Positions 34,426-42,276 of a stretch of 64,000 bases of DNA are shown here, one piece after another. Source of the stretch: JANWVO01 sp964458495 (GTDB taxonomy: Bacteria; Acidobacteriota; Terriglobia; Bryobacterales; Bryobacteraceae); assembly GCA_964458495.1 (NCBI GenBank), contig CAYWJB010000006.1, positions 62,001 through 126,000 of the forward strand, in the 5' to 3' direction. The notes beneath the pieces were generated by a model. The model was not told where the DNA came from. It saw nothing but the letters and a program-made list of their open reading frames with translations, and searched no databases. Position 1 is the first letter of the stretch. Every line of letters begins with the position of its first letter. The translations under genes were made by a program, and so were the position numbers.

Positions 34426-34988
34426 GACTTCTTGCTCCCGTTTTTCGACGGCGCGCGCGTGCTGTTCTCGGAGGAAAGCTCAAGAATCAGCCGGCGCATA
34501 TTCGCTTCTTCGTTCCGGAAGAAGTCGTGTCCACCAGGGAAATAATGCCGGATGACTCCCCGCTTGTCGATGATCACTACCTGCGGAAAATACACCGGAC
34601 CGGCAGAAGGCTGCGCCTCCAGCCATGTGTAGGCTTCCTCCCTCGGCGTGTAGCCCACCGGAAACTTCAGCCCGAGGTTGCTGATGTAGGCCGGCACCAG
34701 CAGCCGCGCCTCCGTCAAAGAATTCGGGTTGATCGCCGTCCCCAGCGGCTGGAACCTGTCCCCCAGCTCGTTGTGCAGCTTCTGCATGATCGCCGAACAG
34801 GTCGCACAGTGCGGGCAGGTCGTCAGCAGAAACTCCAGCACCACTACCTTGCCGCGGAACCGGCTTAAGAGCAGCCGCTCTCCGCTGTTCAGGATAATCG
34901 TCAGCTCGGGTGCAGGCTTCGGCGGCTTGATCTGCCCCACCAATGGCACAGATCCGGCCAGTGTGAGAAACGCGCGGCGGTCCAGCAT
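34422..34988 (-). CDS. Thioredoxin-like (TlpA/AhpC-TSA) protein, exported, CPHC
   Basis: A 188-residue paralogue of the next gene. The N-terminus LDRRAFLTLAGSVPLV resembles a twin-arginine signal. The redox site C58-P-H-C61, plus C64, sits in LLTTCPHCATC; CPHC is the DsbA-type dipeptide and usually marks an oxidising site. The YFPQVVIIDKRG segment matches the cis-proline loop. It lies 15 bp after the peptidase gene. A pair with different active sites (CPHC, CPGC) in one operon suggests different redox roles, which is inference. Confidence 0.85.
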   Translation of the reverse strand: MLDRRAFLTLAGSVPLVGQIKPPKPAPELTIILNSGERLLLSRFRGKVVVLEFLLTTCPHCATCSAIMQKLHNELGDRFQPLGTAINPNSLTEARLLVPAYISNLGLKFPVGYTPREEAYTWLEAQPSAGPVYFPQVVIIDKRGVIRHYFPGGHDFFRNEEANMRRLILELSSENSTRAPSKNGSKKS

Positions 34989-35003
34989 GGGAAGGAATCT
35001 TTA

Positions 35004-36257
35004 CTATATCGCAGGACGCGCTGCCCCTTCCTGCGGTTGCAGTCCTTCCACAGCTCCCACGGCCGCCCCGCGAACCTCGATCCGGAAGGCTCCATCCGAA
35101 TTGATCCCCTCCAGCCGCCCCTTTCCAACATTCCGCCACTTCAGGCCGGTCGACTTCCCCTCCAGCACGCGCCTGTATCTGTCCGCAAAGTCCTGCGCCG
35201 CAGCCTCCTCCTCGAACGCCGCCGACCACCGCAGCGCCGGCCTCCCCGTCGCCTTGTGCTCCAGCAGTTCATAGCTCCCGCCCCGCCACTGCGGCGCCAG
35301 CCTCACCGCGTCCTCCTCGCCGCAATACTGCTTCAGCAGCACCCGCAGATCGAACTCCCCGAGGATTCCCGCCGAAAGCCGCCGGTAGGCCTTCTCATTC
35401 TCCGGCACCGGCGCCGGCGGCGCCTCCAGCTTCCTCCCTTCCAGCCATGCCTCCGGATGCAGCACCTCGTGCGTTGTTGCCGGCGGCTTCTCCAGCACCG
35501 CGCGAAACGCCCGCTTGCCAATCTTCTCGATCACAGCCTGCTGAAACAGCACGCCCGCCGTATACGGAAACAGCAGCGTCTCCTGCAAGTACAGCGGCGA
35601 CTTCGCGAACACCGGGTAGCTGGCCGCCGCCATCGTCCCCAAAGCTGGCAGCATGCGCTCCAGCGTCTCCCGGTTCGTGCTCACGCTCCCGATTCCCGAT
35701 TTCCCGAACTGCCACTCCAGCATCACCCACATCGCCTGCCCTTCCACCACCGCCAGCCTCGCAGCTTGCTGCTCCCCCGTCTTCGCGCCCTTGTCCAGGA
35801 ACTTCTCCATGCTGTAGTGCTGGTCCGCCACCGCATGCGCCAGCTCGTGCACCAGAACCGCGTCGTCCGCGCCGCCCCCATGCCCGCTCTCCAGCAGCAG
35901 CATCCGCTTTCGACGGTGGTCATACACTGCCGCCGCCTGCTCCGCCAGCAGGTCGATCGTCGCCTGTTTCAGGTCGAAATCCCGCGGCACAAGCCCCAGC
36001 AGTTGCAGCACCAGCTGGTCCGCCCGGATCTCCTCCGGCTTCACCTGCCGCTCGATCTCCTCCGCCACATACCGCTTCCACTCCACCCGCGTCAGCGTCT
36101 CTACCCGCACCGCTTTGCGAACTTTCAGCCCCGTGATCCGCGCCACCTCCCCGGCGAGTTCGCCGATCTTCGCCGCCGCGGGCGTCTGCGCCGCTGCCGT
36201 GGCAACCAGCAGGCATGCCGCCGCCAGCGCCGCGCCTGTTTTCCACCTGCTGCCCAT
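35004..36257 (-). CDS. Putative zinc metallopeptidase, exported
   Basis: A 417-residue protein with a signal peptide (TGAALAAACLLVATAAAQ). HELAH at 137-141 in AVLVHELAHAVADQHY is an HExxH zinc site, and E172 in AVVEGQAMW is a candidate third ligand about 31 residues on, as in gluzincins. The C-terminal half has no clear domain. The family is not recognised by name, and activity is inferred from the motif. ATG 36257 is chosen as it precedes the signal peptide and follows GGGAGA. It heads an operon with two thioredoxin-like genes and DUF1080, and is divergent from a small basic protein gene. Confidence 0.78.
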   Translation of the reverse strand: MGSRWKTGAALAAACLLVATAAAQTPAAAKIGELAGEVARITGLKVRKAVRVETLTRVEWKRYVAEEIERQVKPEEIRADQLVLQLLGLVPRDFDLKQATIDLLAEQAAAVYDHRRKRMLLLESGHGGGADDAVLVHELAHAVADQHYSMEKFLDKGAKTGEQQAARLAVVEGQAMWVMLEWQFGKSGIGSVSTNRETLERMLPALGTMAAASYPVFAKSPLYLQETLLFPYTAGVLFQQAVIEKIGKRAFRAVLEKPPATTHEVLHPEAWLEGRKLEAPPAPVPENEKAYRRLSAGILGEFDLRVLLKQYCGEEDAVRLAPQWRGGSYELLEHKATGRPALRWSAAFEEEAAAQDFADRYRRVLEGKSTGLKWRNVGKGRLEGINSDGAFRIEVRGAAVGAVEGLQPQEGAARPAI

Positions 36258-36372
36258 GGCTGTCACTTCTCCCTGTGCCAGCGGCGCTTCACCGCCCCCG
36301 CCGGTTCTTCCACCATAGCGCAAGCTTGCCGTCCCGGCGCCTTCTGCTACACTGAGTCTTTTGGAGGTCGAC

Positions 36373-36513
36373 TTGGCAGAGAAGAACCAGGACAAGCTCT
36401 ATCAGGCTGAATACTTGGGCAACGGCACCTTCATCATCCACAAGCCCAAGCGGCACCCCCGAAAGCTCCGCCAGCTCCGCCTGAAGAGCCCCAACCCCGG
36501 CATGCGCAAGTAA
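36373..36513 (+). CDS. Small basic protein (46 residues), unknown
   Basis: A short gene starting at TTG, five bases after GGAGG (36363-36367). The product, beginning MAEKNQDKLYQAEYLG, is strongly basic in the second half (IIHKPKRHPRKLRQLRLK) and ends PNPGMRK. A TTG at 36361 is also in frame but would swallow the ribosome binding site. A promoter-like TACACT is at 36348-36353. The charge suggests nucleic acid or ribosome binding, but no family is recognised. Coding is supported by the good start signal and ordered composition; expression is not proven. Confidence 0.6.
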   Translation: MAEKNQDKLYQAEYLGNGTFIIHKPKRHPRKLRQLRLKSPNPGMRK

Positions 36514-36718
36514 CCCCGGGCCCGCTCTCTCCTCTGATCCCACACCTCCCCGCCCGCCGTTCCCCGTGCGCCCGCGCGGCAGCCGGATGACTCCGCTGCT
36601 CCGGGGGCGCGCTGGCCCGGAGCTTCTTTCTCCCGAATTCCCGCATTTCAACCGCGGCGCCAGACGCCCTTCCCATCCCGAAGCGCCCCCGGAAGGCGCT
36701 CCGTGATATCTTGCCTCC

Positions 36719-38020
36719 GTGGTGATCCAGGATTTCTCCATCCACCCGCTCGCCGTCGCCGATCCGCCCCTCCGCAGCTCCTACGGTTTGCACTCTCCTT
36801 ACGCCCTCCGCACCGTCATCCGCCTCGACACCACGGACGGCATCTCCGGCGTCGCGGAAACCCACGGCGGCGAAGGCTCCCTCGCCGCGCTGCAAGCCGT
36901 CCGCCAGCACGTCCTCGGCATGGATCCCTTCGCCCTCCACGCGCTGTGGACCCGCTGGGCCGGTTCCGCCTCCCCGGGCGACCGCTCCCAAACCTGGCTC
37001 GTCCCCGGCGAGAACCCCGCCGACGCCGAACGCCGCGCTTTCGCCGCCGTCGAGGCCGCCTGCCTCGACATCATCGGGAAAGCTGTCGGCAAGCCCGCCT
37101 GTGATCTGCTCGGCGGGCGCGCCCGGGAGGCCGCCCCCTTCTCCGCCTACCTCTTTTACAAGCACGCTGGCGGTGGCGGCGAGGGCGCCGATGCGCGCGA
37201 CGACGAATACGGCGAGTGCCTGACGCCGCAATCCATCGTCCAACAGTGCCGCCAGATGGTCAACCAGTACGGCTTCCGCGAAATCAAGCTGAAAGGTGGC
37301 GTCCTCGAGCCCGAAATCGAGATCGAAACCATCCGGCAGCTCCGCGCCGAGTTCGGCCCCTCATACCCGCTCCGCATCGATCCCAACTGCGCATGGAGCG
37401 TGGACACGGCCGTCGGCATCGGCCTCGCATTGCGCGAAGAACTCTCCGGCGGCGGCTATCTCGAAGATCCCGTCGCCGGGCTCGATGCCATGGCAGAGGT
37501 CCGCCGCCGCCTGCTCGCCGAAGACGTTGACACTCCGTTGGCCTCCAATGTCGCTGTCACCGGCTTTGAGGACGTCGTCCCCGCCTGGCGCCTCGGCGCC
37601 GTCCAGATCGTTCTCTCCGATCCCCACTATTGGGGCGGCATCCGCGCCGTGCAGCGCCTCGGCGATCTCTGCCACTGGCTCGGCCTCGGCCTCTCCATGC
37701 ACTCCAACAACCACCTCGGCCTGAGCCTGCTGATCATGACCCAGGCCTGCTGCGCCACACCCGCGATGACGTTCGCCTGCGACACCCACTACCCCTGGCA
37801 GCACGCCTCGGACGAAATCCTCTCGACCGGCCGCGTCCGCTTCGAAAATGGCGCCGTGCGCGTACCAGACCGTCCCGGCCTCGGCGCAGAACTCGACTGG
37901 GACCAGGTCGCCCGCCTCGAAGAGCGGTATCAAAAGATCCCTTACCGCCGCCGCGACGACGCCGCCGAGATGCGCAAGCACGTCGACCCCGCCTGGCGCC
38001 GCATCCTGCCCCGCTGGTAG
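36719..38020 (+). CDS. gudD: Glucarate dehydratase (enolase superfamily)
   Basis: A 433-residue enolase superfamily member close to glucarate dehydratase, which removes water from D-glucarate to give 5-keto-4-deoxyglucarate. Visible site residues are the base pair K190-L-K192 in REIKLKGG, metal ligands D221 (RIDPNCAW), E249 (YLEDPV) and N277 (LASN), and H328 in SMHSNNHLG. GTG start. No other glucarate pathway genes adjoin it. A strong hairpin at 38061-38087 follows, shared with the convergent zinc-ribbon gene. Confidence 0.9.
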   Translation: MVIQDFSIHPLAVADPPLRSSYGLHSPYALRTVIRLDTTDGISGVAETHGGEGSLAALQAVRQHVLGMDPFALHALWTRWAGSASPGDRSQTWLVPGENPADAERRAFAAVEAACLDIIGKAVGKPACDLLGGRAREAAPFSAYLFYKHAGGGGEGADARDDEYGECLTPQSIVQQCRQMVNQYGFREIKLKGGVLEPEIEIETIRQLRAEFGPSYPLRIDPNCAWSVDTAVGIGLALREELSGGGYLEDPVAGLDAMAEVRRRLLAEDVDTPLASNVAVTGFEDVVPAWRLGAVQIVLSDPHYWGGIRAVQRLGDLCHWLGLGLSMHSNNHLGLSLLIMTQACCATPAMTFACDTHYPWQHASDEILSTGRVRFENGAVRVPDRPGLGAELDWDQVARLEERYQKIPYRRRDDAAEMRKHVDPAWRRILPRW

Positions 38021-38060
38021 AGCCCCGCCTCTGCCGCTCTTCCGGACTCTCTGCCAGTGA

Positions 38061-38087
38061 GCGCGGCCGGGTCCTGCCCGGCCGCGC
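38061..38087. terminator. Hairpin between convergent genes
   Basis: GCGCGGCCGGG pairs perfectly with CCCGGCCGCGC over a five-base loop. No T run follows on either strand, so termination is likely but not certain. Confidence 0.5.
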
Positions 38088-38098
38088 CGCGCCCGCGC

Positions 38099-38263
38099 TC
38101 AGCTCTTTTTGGACGTCACGGCCGAAAATGTCGTCACGGCCAGCTCCACCTTCGTGCTCCCGCAATGCGGGCACTCCACCTTCTTCTTGCCTAGCTCATC
38201 CATATGCATCACTTTCTCGAATTCCTTCTTGCAGTCCTTGCAGACGTACACGTAGTGAGGCAT
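38099..38263 (-). CDS. FmdB-family zinc ribbon protein
   Basis: A 54-residue protein with two CxxC knuckles, C-K-D-C and C-P-H-C (residues 9-12 and 31-34 approximately), in the order typical of FmdB/CxxC_CxxC_SSSS regulators: PHYVYVCKDCKKEFEKVM then VECPHCGS. It binds zinc; its role is unknown, FmdB being named from a formamidase gene region. GGAGG seven bases before the ATG fixes the start. Longer frames upstream are not coding. Confidence 0.88.
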   Translation of the reverse strand: MPHYVYVCKDCKKEFEKVMHMDELGKKKVECPHCGSTKVELAVTTFSAVTSKKS

Positions 38264-38571
38264 ACAGGAACCTCCCTCTGGTCCCACTCTTACAACACTC
38301 GCCCGCCCGGTTCCACCCTTCCGGTCGCTTTTCCATCCCGCGCTGCCGCGCTTCCCGCCAGTGGGCTGCCCGGCGCCTGTCACCGCGCCGGCGCATCCCG
38401 TCTCGATGGGATTGTCTGAAGGTTTCAAACGTGTTAGTGTCAGGGTGACGGCGGTTCTCTGAGCCGCCGCCGGGTAGCACTGATGCAACGGTCCCTGCGC
38501 CGCGCCATCACAGACCCCCCTCGAGACGAAGGCAAGGCGCGGACCTTTCCACCCCAAGGAGAACCTGTCAC
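38264..38571. other. 308-bp intergenic region
   Basis: It separates the divergent zinc-ribbon and DUF465 genes. A hairpin CGGCGG/CCGCCG surrounds TTCTCTGAG near 38450-38470. An AAGGAG site precedes 38572. I see no RNA gene or clear promoter pair. Confidence 0.4.
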
Positions 38572-38808
38572 ATGGAGAAGTTCACCCAGGAAGCGCTGAA
38601 AGAGTATCTTATGCAGCACAATGAGGAGTTTCGCGCGCTCGCCGAAAAGCATGCCGAGTACAAGCGCATGATCGAGGCGATCGAGTCGAAGCCTCATCTC
38701 ACCCCGGAGGACGAACTCGAGGAGCACCGCCTGAAGAAGCTGAAACTTCATGTGAAGGACCAGATGCATCAGATCATGTCCCGCTACAAAGCCTCCGAGG
38801 TCGCCTGA
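38572..38808 (+). CDS. DUF465 (YdcH-like) small protein
   Basis: A 78-residue helical, charged protein of the DUF465/YdcH type: QHNEEFRALAEKHAEYKRMI followed by HLTPEDELEEHRLKKLKLHVKDQM. Function is unknown; members are small cytosolic proteins. AAGGAG precedes the ATG. A hairpin with a ten-pair stem lies 40 bp after the stop. Confidence 0.88.
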   Translation: MEKFTQEALKEYLMQHNEEFRALAEKHAEYKRMIEAIESKPHLTPEDELEEHRLKKLKLHVKDQMHQIMSRYKASEVA

Positions 38809-38848
38809 CCGGCCCAGGATCCGCTTTCTTCGAACAACCTGCGCCACC

Positions 38849-38875
38849 GCCCCGGCCTGACGCCCAGGCCGGGGC
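38849..38875 (+). terminator. Hairpin after DUF465 gene
   Basis: GCCCCGGCCT pairs with AGGCCGGGGC across a seven-base loop; the sequence after it, TTGGCGTCTCT, is only mildly T-rich. Confidence 0.55.
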
Positions 38876-38943
38876 TTGGCGTCTCTGGAATCTGTTTCCG
38901 CCTCCTACCCCCCTGTTGCAGGCCGCGTGCCCGCGCGACTAAG

Positions 38944-39576
38944 ATGACGTCCATGCCGGCCGCGCCGGAATCACTCCCGAGGAACGCGGCCCGCATGGCA
39001 TCGCGCCTTGCCGCCCGCAAGCCCTGCCTGCTGTCTGTCGCCGCCGCGGCTTTCGCACTTGCCTGCGGCGGCTGTGGCGTGCCTCCCCCCACCCCGGAGG
39101 AAGCCTCCCGCGCTCTGCTGGCCAGCGAGCCGTTTCGCACCGCCCGCACCGAGACGGTAGAAAGCAGCTATGCCGGGCACTGCCCCGAGGCGCGCGATGC
39201 GCGGTCTGAATGGAACCGCTGGCTGGAACTGGGGCTGGCCGAGACCTCCGAGATCGCGACATCTTCCGGCCCCCTGTGCCGGCTGATTCTGGAGGAGACC
39301 GCGCGCCGGGAGGCGGAAAGCTGGCGGCATCGCGCGCCTGGCGACGCCGGCGGCGAGTGCATCGTTCTGCCTGTCGCCGTCCGCTCCCTGATCCGCATCT
39401 CCGAGTTGCGCCCCGCCGGCCGCGGCCTCGCCGACGCCACCTTCGAGTGGCAGTGGCGGCCGAGCCAGGCCGGGCTGAAATTGGGCGTTGACTTGAGCCC
39501 GCGCACAGGCACAGCCCAACTGGTGCTCGATGACAGCGGCTGGCGCGTCCTCCGCATCGAAATCGGCAATCTGTGA
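38944..39576 (+). CDS. Hypothetical exported protein, possible lipoprotein
   Basis: A 210-residue protein of unknown function. An N-terminal hydrophobic segment (CLLSVAAAAFALACGGCG) ends in cysteines that form only a weak lipobox. The rest contains a predicted alpha/beta region with a C-terminal FEWQWRPSQAGLKLGVDLS and VLDDSGWRVLRIEIGNL. No good ribosome binding site marks the start; ATG 38995 would also leave the hydrophobic segment. It precedes the promoter of the exopolysaccharide cluster, with no known link. Confidence 0.6.
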   Translation: MTSMPAAPESLPRNAARMASRLAARKPCLLSVAAAAFALACGGCGVPPPTPEEASRALLASEPFRTARTETVESSYAGHCPEARDARSEWNRWLELGLAETSEIATSSGPLCRLILEETARREAESWRHRAPGDAGGECIVLPVAVRSLIRISELRPAGRGLADATFEWQWRPSQAGLKLGVDLSPRTGTAQLVLDDSGWRVLRIEIGNL

Positions 39577-39808
39577 CTTGCGACAGGTTTCACTCAAATT
39601 AATGAAGATCGGGAAAATTATAACCAATTGTACTAGTAACTCTTGACATTTGTCAGACGGGATGCCATGATATCCCCTACAAAGCTCCCCTTCCGATTTT
39701 GGGGAATGTCCGGGGGATGGGACTTTCAGGGCGGTAGCTTGCACTCGCGCCTGGCCCCGCTGCCGCATTGATTTCGCGGAGGGCGGACGCGGCGCCTCCC
39801 GTCAAAAG
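39577..39808. other. AT-rich control region before the exopolysaccharide cluster
   Basis: An AT-rich patch (39590-39650) precedes a promoter at 39643-39671. A hairpin CCCCTTCCGATTTTGGGG follows at about 39687-39704 within the 130-bp leader. Confidence 0.5.
39643..39671 (+). promoter_or_regulatory. Sigma-70-type promoter of the exopolysaccharide cluster with overlapping palindrome
   Basis: TTGACA at 39643-39648 and CATGAT at 39666-39671 are 17 bp apart. The -35 hexamer is part of the palindrome TGACATTTGTCA (39644-39655), which could be an operator. It precedes the first gene by about 130 bp. Confidence 0.6.
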
Positions 39809-41200
39809 ATGACTCCTCAAATGGCACTGCCTCGCCGGGCAGGCTGGCCGGGAGCGGCCGCGCCCGGGACCGCGGCGGGAGAAATGCCGTCGCTGGGGCG
39901 TCTGGCATGGATCTTCGTGCTGCACGCCGCGCTGGGCCTCGCCATGCGGCAGTTGCCGCCGCTGGCCACGCTGCACACCTTTGCGACGATTCTCGCCGTT
40001 CTGGCGGTGTCGCTGTATACGAAGAACCCGGCCGTGGTTTTGCTGTGCGCCTGCTACGTGAGCGGCAGCGAGGTGCTGTGGCGCATGTCGAAGGCATACA
40101 CCTTCCACGAGACGGCCAAGTACCTCGTGTCGCTGCTGTGTTTCATCGGGCTGGTGCGGCTGGGGCGCGTGCGGCTGCCCGGCCATGCCGTGCTGTATCT
40201 GGCGCTGCTGCTGCCGGCGGCGGTGTTCCCGTTCGTCTACTTCCCGCTGGACACGTTCCGCAAGCAGGCGATGTTCCACCTCTCGGGGCCCATTGCGCTC
40301 GCGATGGCCATTCTGTATTGCTCGAACCTGCGCGTGACGGCGGCCGACATGTGGCGGGCGGCAGTGGCGTTTGCGGCGCCGATGGCCGGAGTGGCGGCGG
40401 TGACGGTGCGCTCGTCGTATATGCAGGAGGTGCGGTTCGGCACGGAGTCCAATTTCCAGTCGAGCGGTGGATTCGGGCCGAACCAGGTCTCTTCCTCGCT
40501 GGCGATGGCGGCGCTTCTGGTGCTGATGACGGCGCTGCTGGCGCGCACCGGATGGAGGTGGCGCGTGCTGTTGGCCGCGCTGGCTGCGCTGTTCACAGTG
40601 CAAAGCGCGATGACCTTTTCCCGTGGCGGAGTGCTGTCGCTGGCGGCGGCGCTGCTCGTTTCGGGGCCGCTGGTGATGTCCGGACACCGCTACAAGCGGC
40701 AGATCCTGCTCGGGCTGGCGGGCGTGGCCCTGGTGCTTGCCGTCGCCTTTCCAATTGTCAATGCATACACAGGCGGGAAGCTGGCCGAGCGTTTCGCGGA
40801 GAAAGAGATGTCGGGCCGGGAACGGCTGGCGGCCGCGGATTGGGAGATCTTCCAGGAGTTTCCGGTTTTCGGCGTTGGCGTGGGCGTTTCAAAGTTTTTC
40901 CATCCAAGCGGAGTGACCGCGCACACCGAGTACACGCGGGCGCTGTCGGAGCACGGTCTGCTGGGGGTGGCGGCGTATCTGGCATTGTTCTGGTTGCTGG
41001 GAAGACGGGCTCTCGCCATCGCCGGCTCGCGCGAAATGCGCCCTTATCGCGGGCTGCTGATGGCGCTGCTGGTGTGGCCTCTGGCGTACATGGTGGTGAA
41101 CGCGATGCGCACGTCGGCGCCGGGCCTCGCCATCGGCATGGCGTTTCTGACGGTGCTGCCCGCGCTTGCGCCGGCTCGGCAGGAGCGGTTCGCGAGATGA
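39809..41200 (+). CDS. O-antigen ligase / Wzy_C-type membrane protein
   Basis: A 463-residue membrane protein with about 11-12 helices. The Wzy_C/WaaL-like features are FSRGG in a late loop (AMTFSRGGVLSL) and the periplasmic loop GVGVGVSKFFHPSGVTAHTE followed by YTRALSEHGLLG. Such enzymes join or polymerise glycans on the periplasmic side. Ligase and polymerase roles cannot be separated by sequence. It is the first gene of the cluster, and its stop overlaps the next start (ATGA). Confidence 0.82.
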   Translation: MTPQMALPRRAGWPGAAAPGTAAGEMPSLGRLAWIFVLHAALGLAMRQLPPLATLHTFATILAVLAVSLYTKNPAVVLLCACYVSGSEVLWRMSKAYTFHETAKYLVSLLCFIGLVRLGRVRLPGHAVLYLALLLPAAVFPFVYFPLDTFRKQAMFHLSGPIALAMAILYCSNLRVTAADMWRAAVAFAAPMAGVAAVTVRSSYMQEVRFGTESNFQSSGGFGPNQVSSSLAMAALLVLMTALLARTGWRWRVLLAALAALFTVQSAMTFSRGGVLSLAAALLVSGPLVMSGHRYKRQILLGLAGVALVLAVAFPIVNAYTGGKLAERFAEKEMSGRERLAAADWEIFQEFPVFGVGVGVSKFFHPSGVTAHTEYTRALSEHGLLGVAAYLALFWLLGRRALAIAGSREMRPYRGLLMALLVWPLAYMVVNAMRTSAPGLAIGMAFLTVLPALAPARQERFAR

Positions 41201-42276
41201 GGGCGGGAGCCGGGAAACAAATCCCGCCGGTTCTGTTGGTAGGCAATTTCCTGTCCTCGCACGACGGGCGGCGCACCTACAGCGAGGACCTTGCCGTGCG
41301 GCTGGAACGCGCCGGCGTGCCGGTGCTGCGGGCGTCGGAGAGGATGTGGAAACCTGCGCGGCTGGCGGACATGGTGGGCGCGGCGCTGGGGGCGCGGGGC
41401 CCGTATGGAACCGCCATCGTGGACGTTTACAGCGGGCAGGCGTTTCTTTGGGCGGAGGCAGCGGCGCGGGCGGTGAAGGCGCGCGGGCGCCGGCTGGTGC
41501 TGGCGCTGCATGGGGGCCGGATGCCGGAGTTTTCTGCGAGGCACGGCGCGCGGGTGGCAAGGCTGCTGGGGATGGCGGACAGAGTGGTGGCGCCGAGCGG
41601 ATATTTGCGGGACGCGCTGGCGCGGTGGCGCACGGACATCGGGGTGATCCCGAACGCGATCGAACTGGAGCGGTACCCGTTCCGGCTGCGCCTGCGGGCG
41701 GCGCCCAGGATGGTGTGGCTGCGGTCCTTTCACGAGATTTATAACCCCGGGATGGCCGTGGATGTGCTGGCGCGGGTGCGGGAGCGGCATCCGGAAGCGC
41801 GGCTGGCGATGTACGGGGCGGACAAGGACGGCAGTCTCGCACAGTGCCGCGAGGCGGCGCGGCGGCTCGGCGTGGAAAGGGCGGTGGAGTTCCGGGGCGC
41901 GATCCCGAAGGAGCAGGTAGGGGCGGCGCTGTCGGAGGCGGACGTGTTTCTGAACACGACGAACGTGGACAATGCGCCGGTGAGCGTGGTGGAGGCGATG
42001 GCCTGCGGGCTGTGCGTCGTAAGCACGGGCGTGGGGGGCGTGCCTTGTCTGGTGGAAGACGGAGTGGAAGGTCTGCTGGTTCGGCCGGCAGATGCCGGCG
42101 GGATGGCTCAAGCGGTCTTGCGGCTCGCCGAGGAGGACGGGCTGAGTGCGAGGTTGAGCGGAGCCGCATGGCGCAGGGCGCAGCGGCACGGCTGGGGCGC
42201 GGTGTTGCCGCAGTGGCTGGAGCTGCTGGGTCTCGAAACTGATAGCGGAGGGGTGCGCGATGCGAATGTGGGTTGA
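41197..42276 (+). CDS. Glycosyltransferase, GT4 family (GT-B)
   Basis: A 359-residue cytoplasmic glycosyltransferase. The N-terminal lobe has LLVGNFLSSHDGRRTYSED; the C-terminal donor-binding lobe has FRGAIPKEQVGAALSEADVF and the region PVSVVEAMACGLCVVSTGVGG, where the first E of the usual EX7E motif is missing. Donor and acceptor are unknown. It starts within ATGA at the stop of the ligase-like gene and overlaps the next gene by 17 bp. Confidence 0.88.
   Translation: MRAGAGKQIPPVLLVGNFLSSHDGRRTYSEDLAVRLERAGVPVLRASERMWKPARLADMVGAALGARGPYGTAIVDVYSGQAFLWAEAAARAVKARGRRLVLALHGGRMPEFSARHGARVARLLGMADRVVAPSGYLRDALARWRTDIGVIPNAIELERYPFRLRLRAAPRMVWLRSFHEIYNPGMAVDVLARVRERHPEARLAMYGADKDGSLAQCREAARRLGVERAVEFRGAIPKEQVGAALSEADVFLNTTNVDNAPVSVVEAMACGLCVVSTGVGGVPCLVEDGVEGLLVRPADAGGMAQAVLRLAEEDGLSARLSGAAWRRAQRHGWGAVLPQWLELLGLETDSGGVRDANVG

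Noticed and set aside
38000..39800. Replication origin
   Set aside because: The skew changes sign here, but no DnaA boxes, dnaA, dnaN or gidA genes are seen, so an origin is not annotated.
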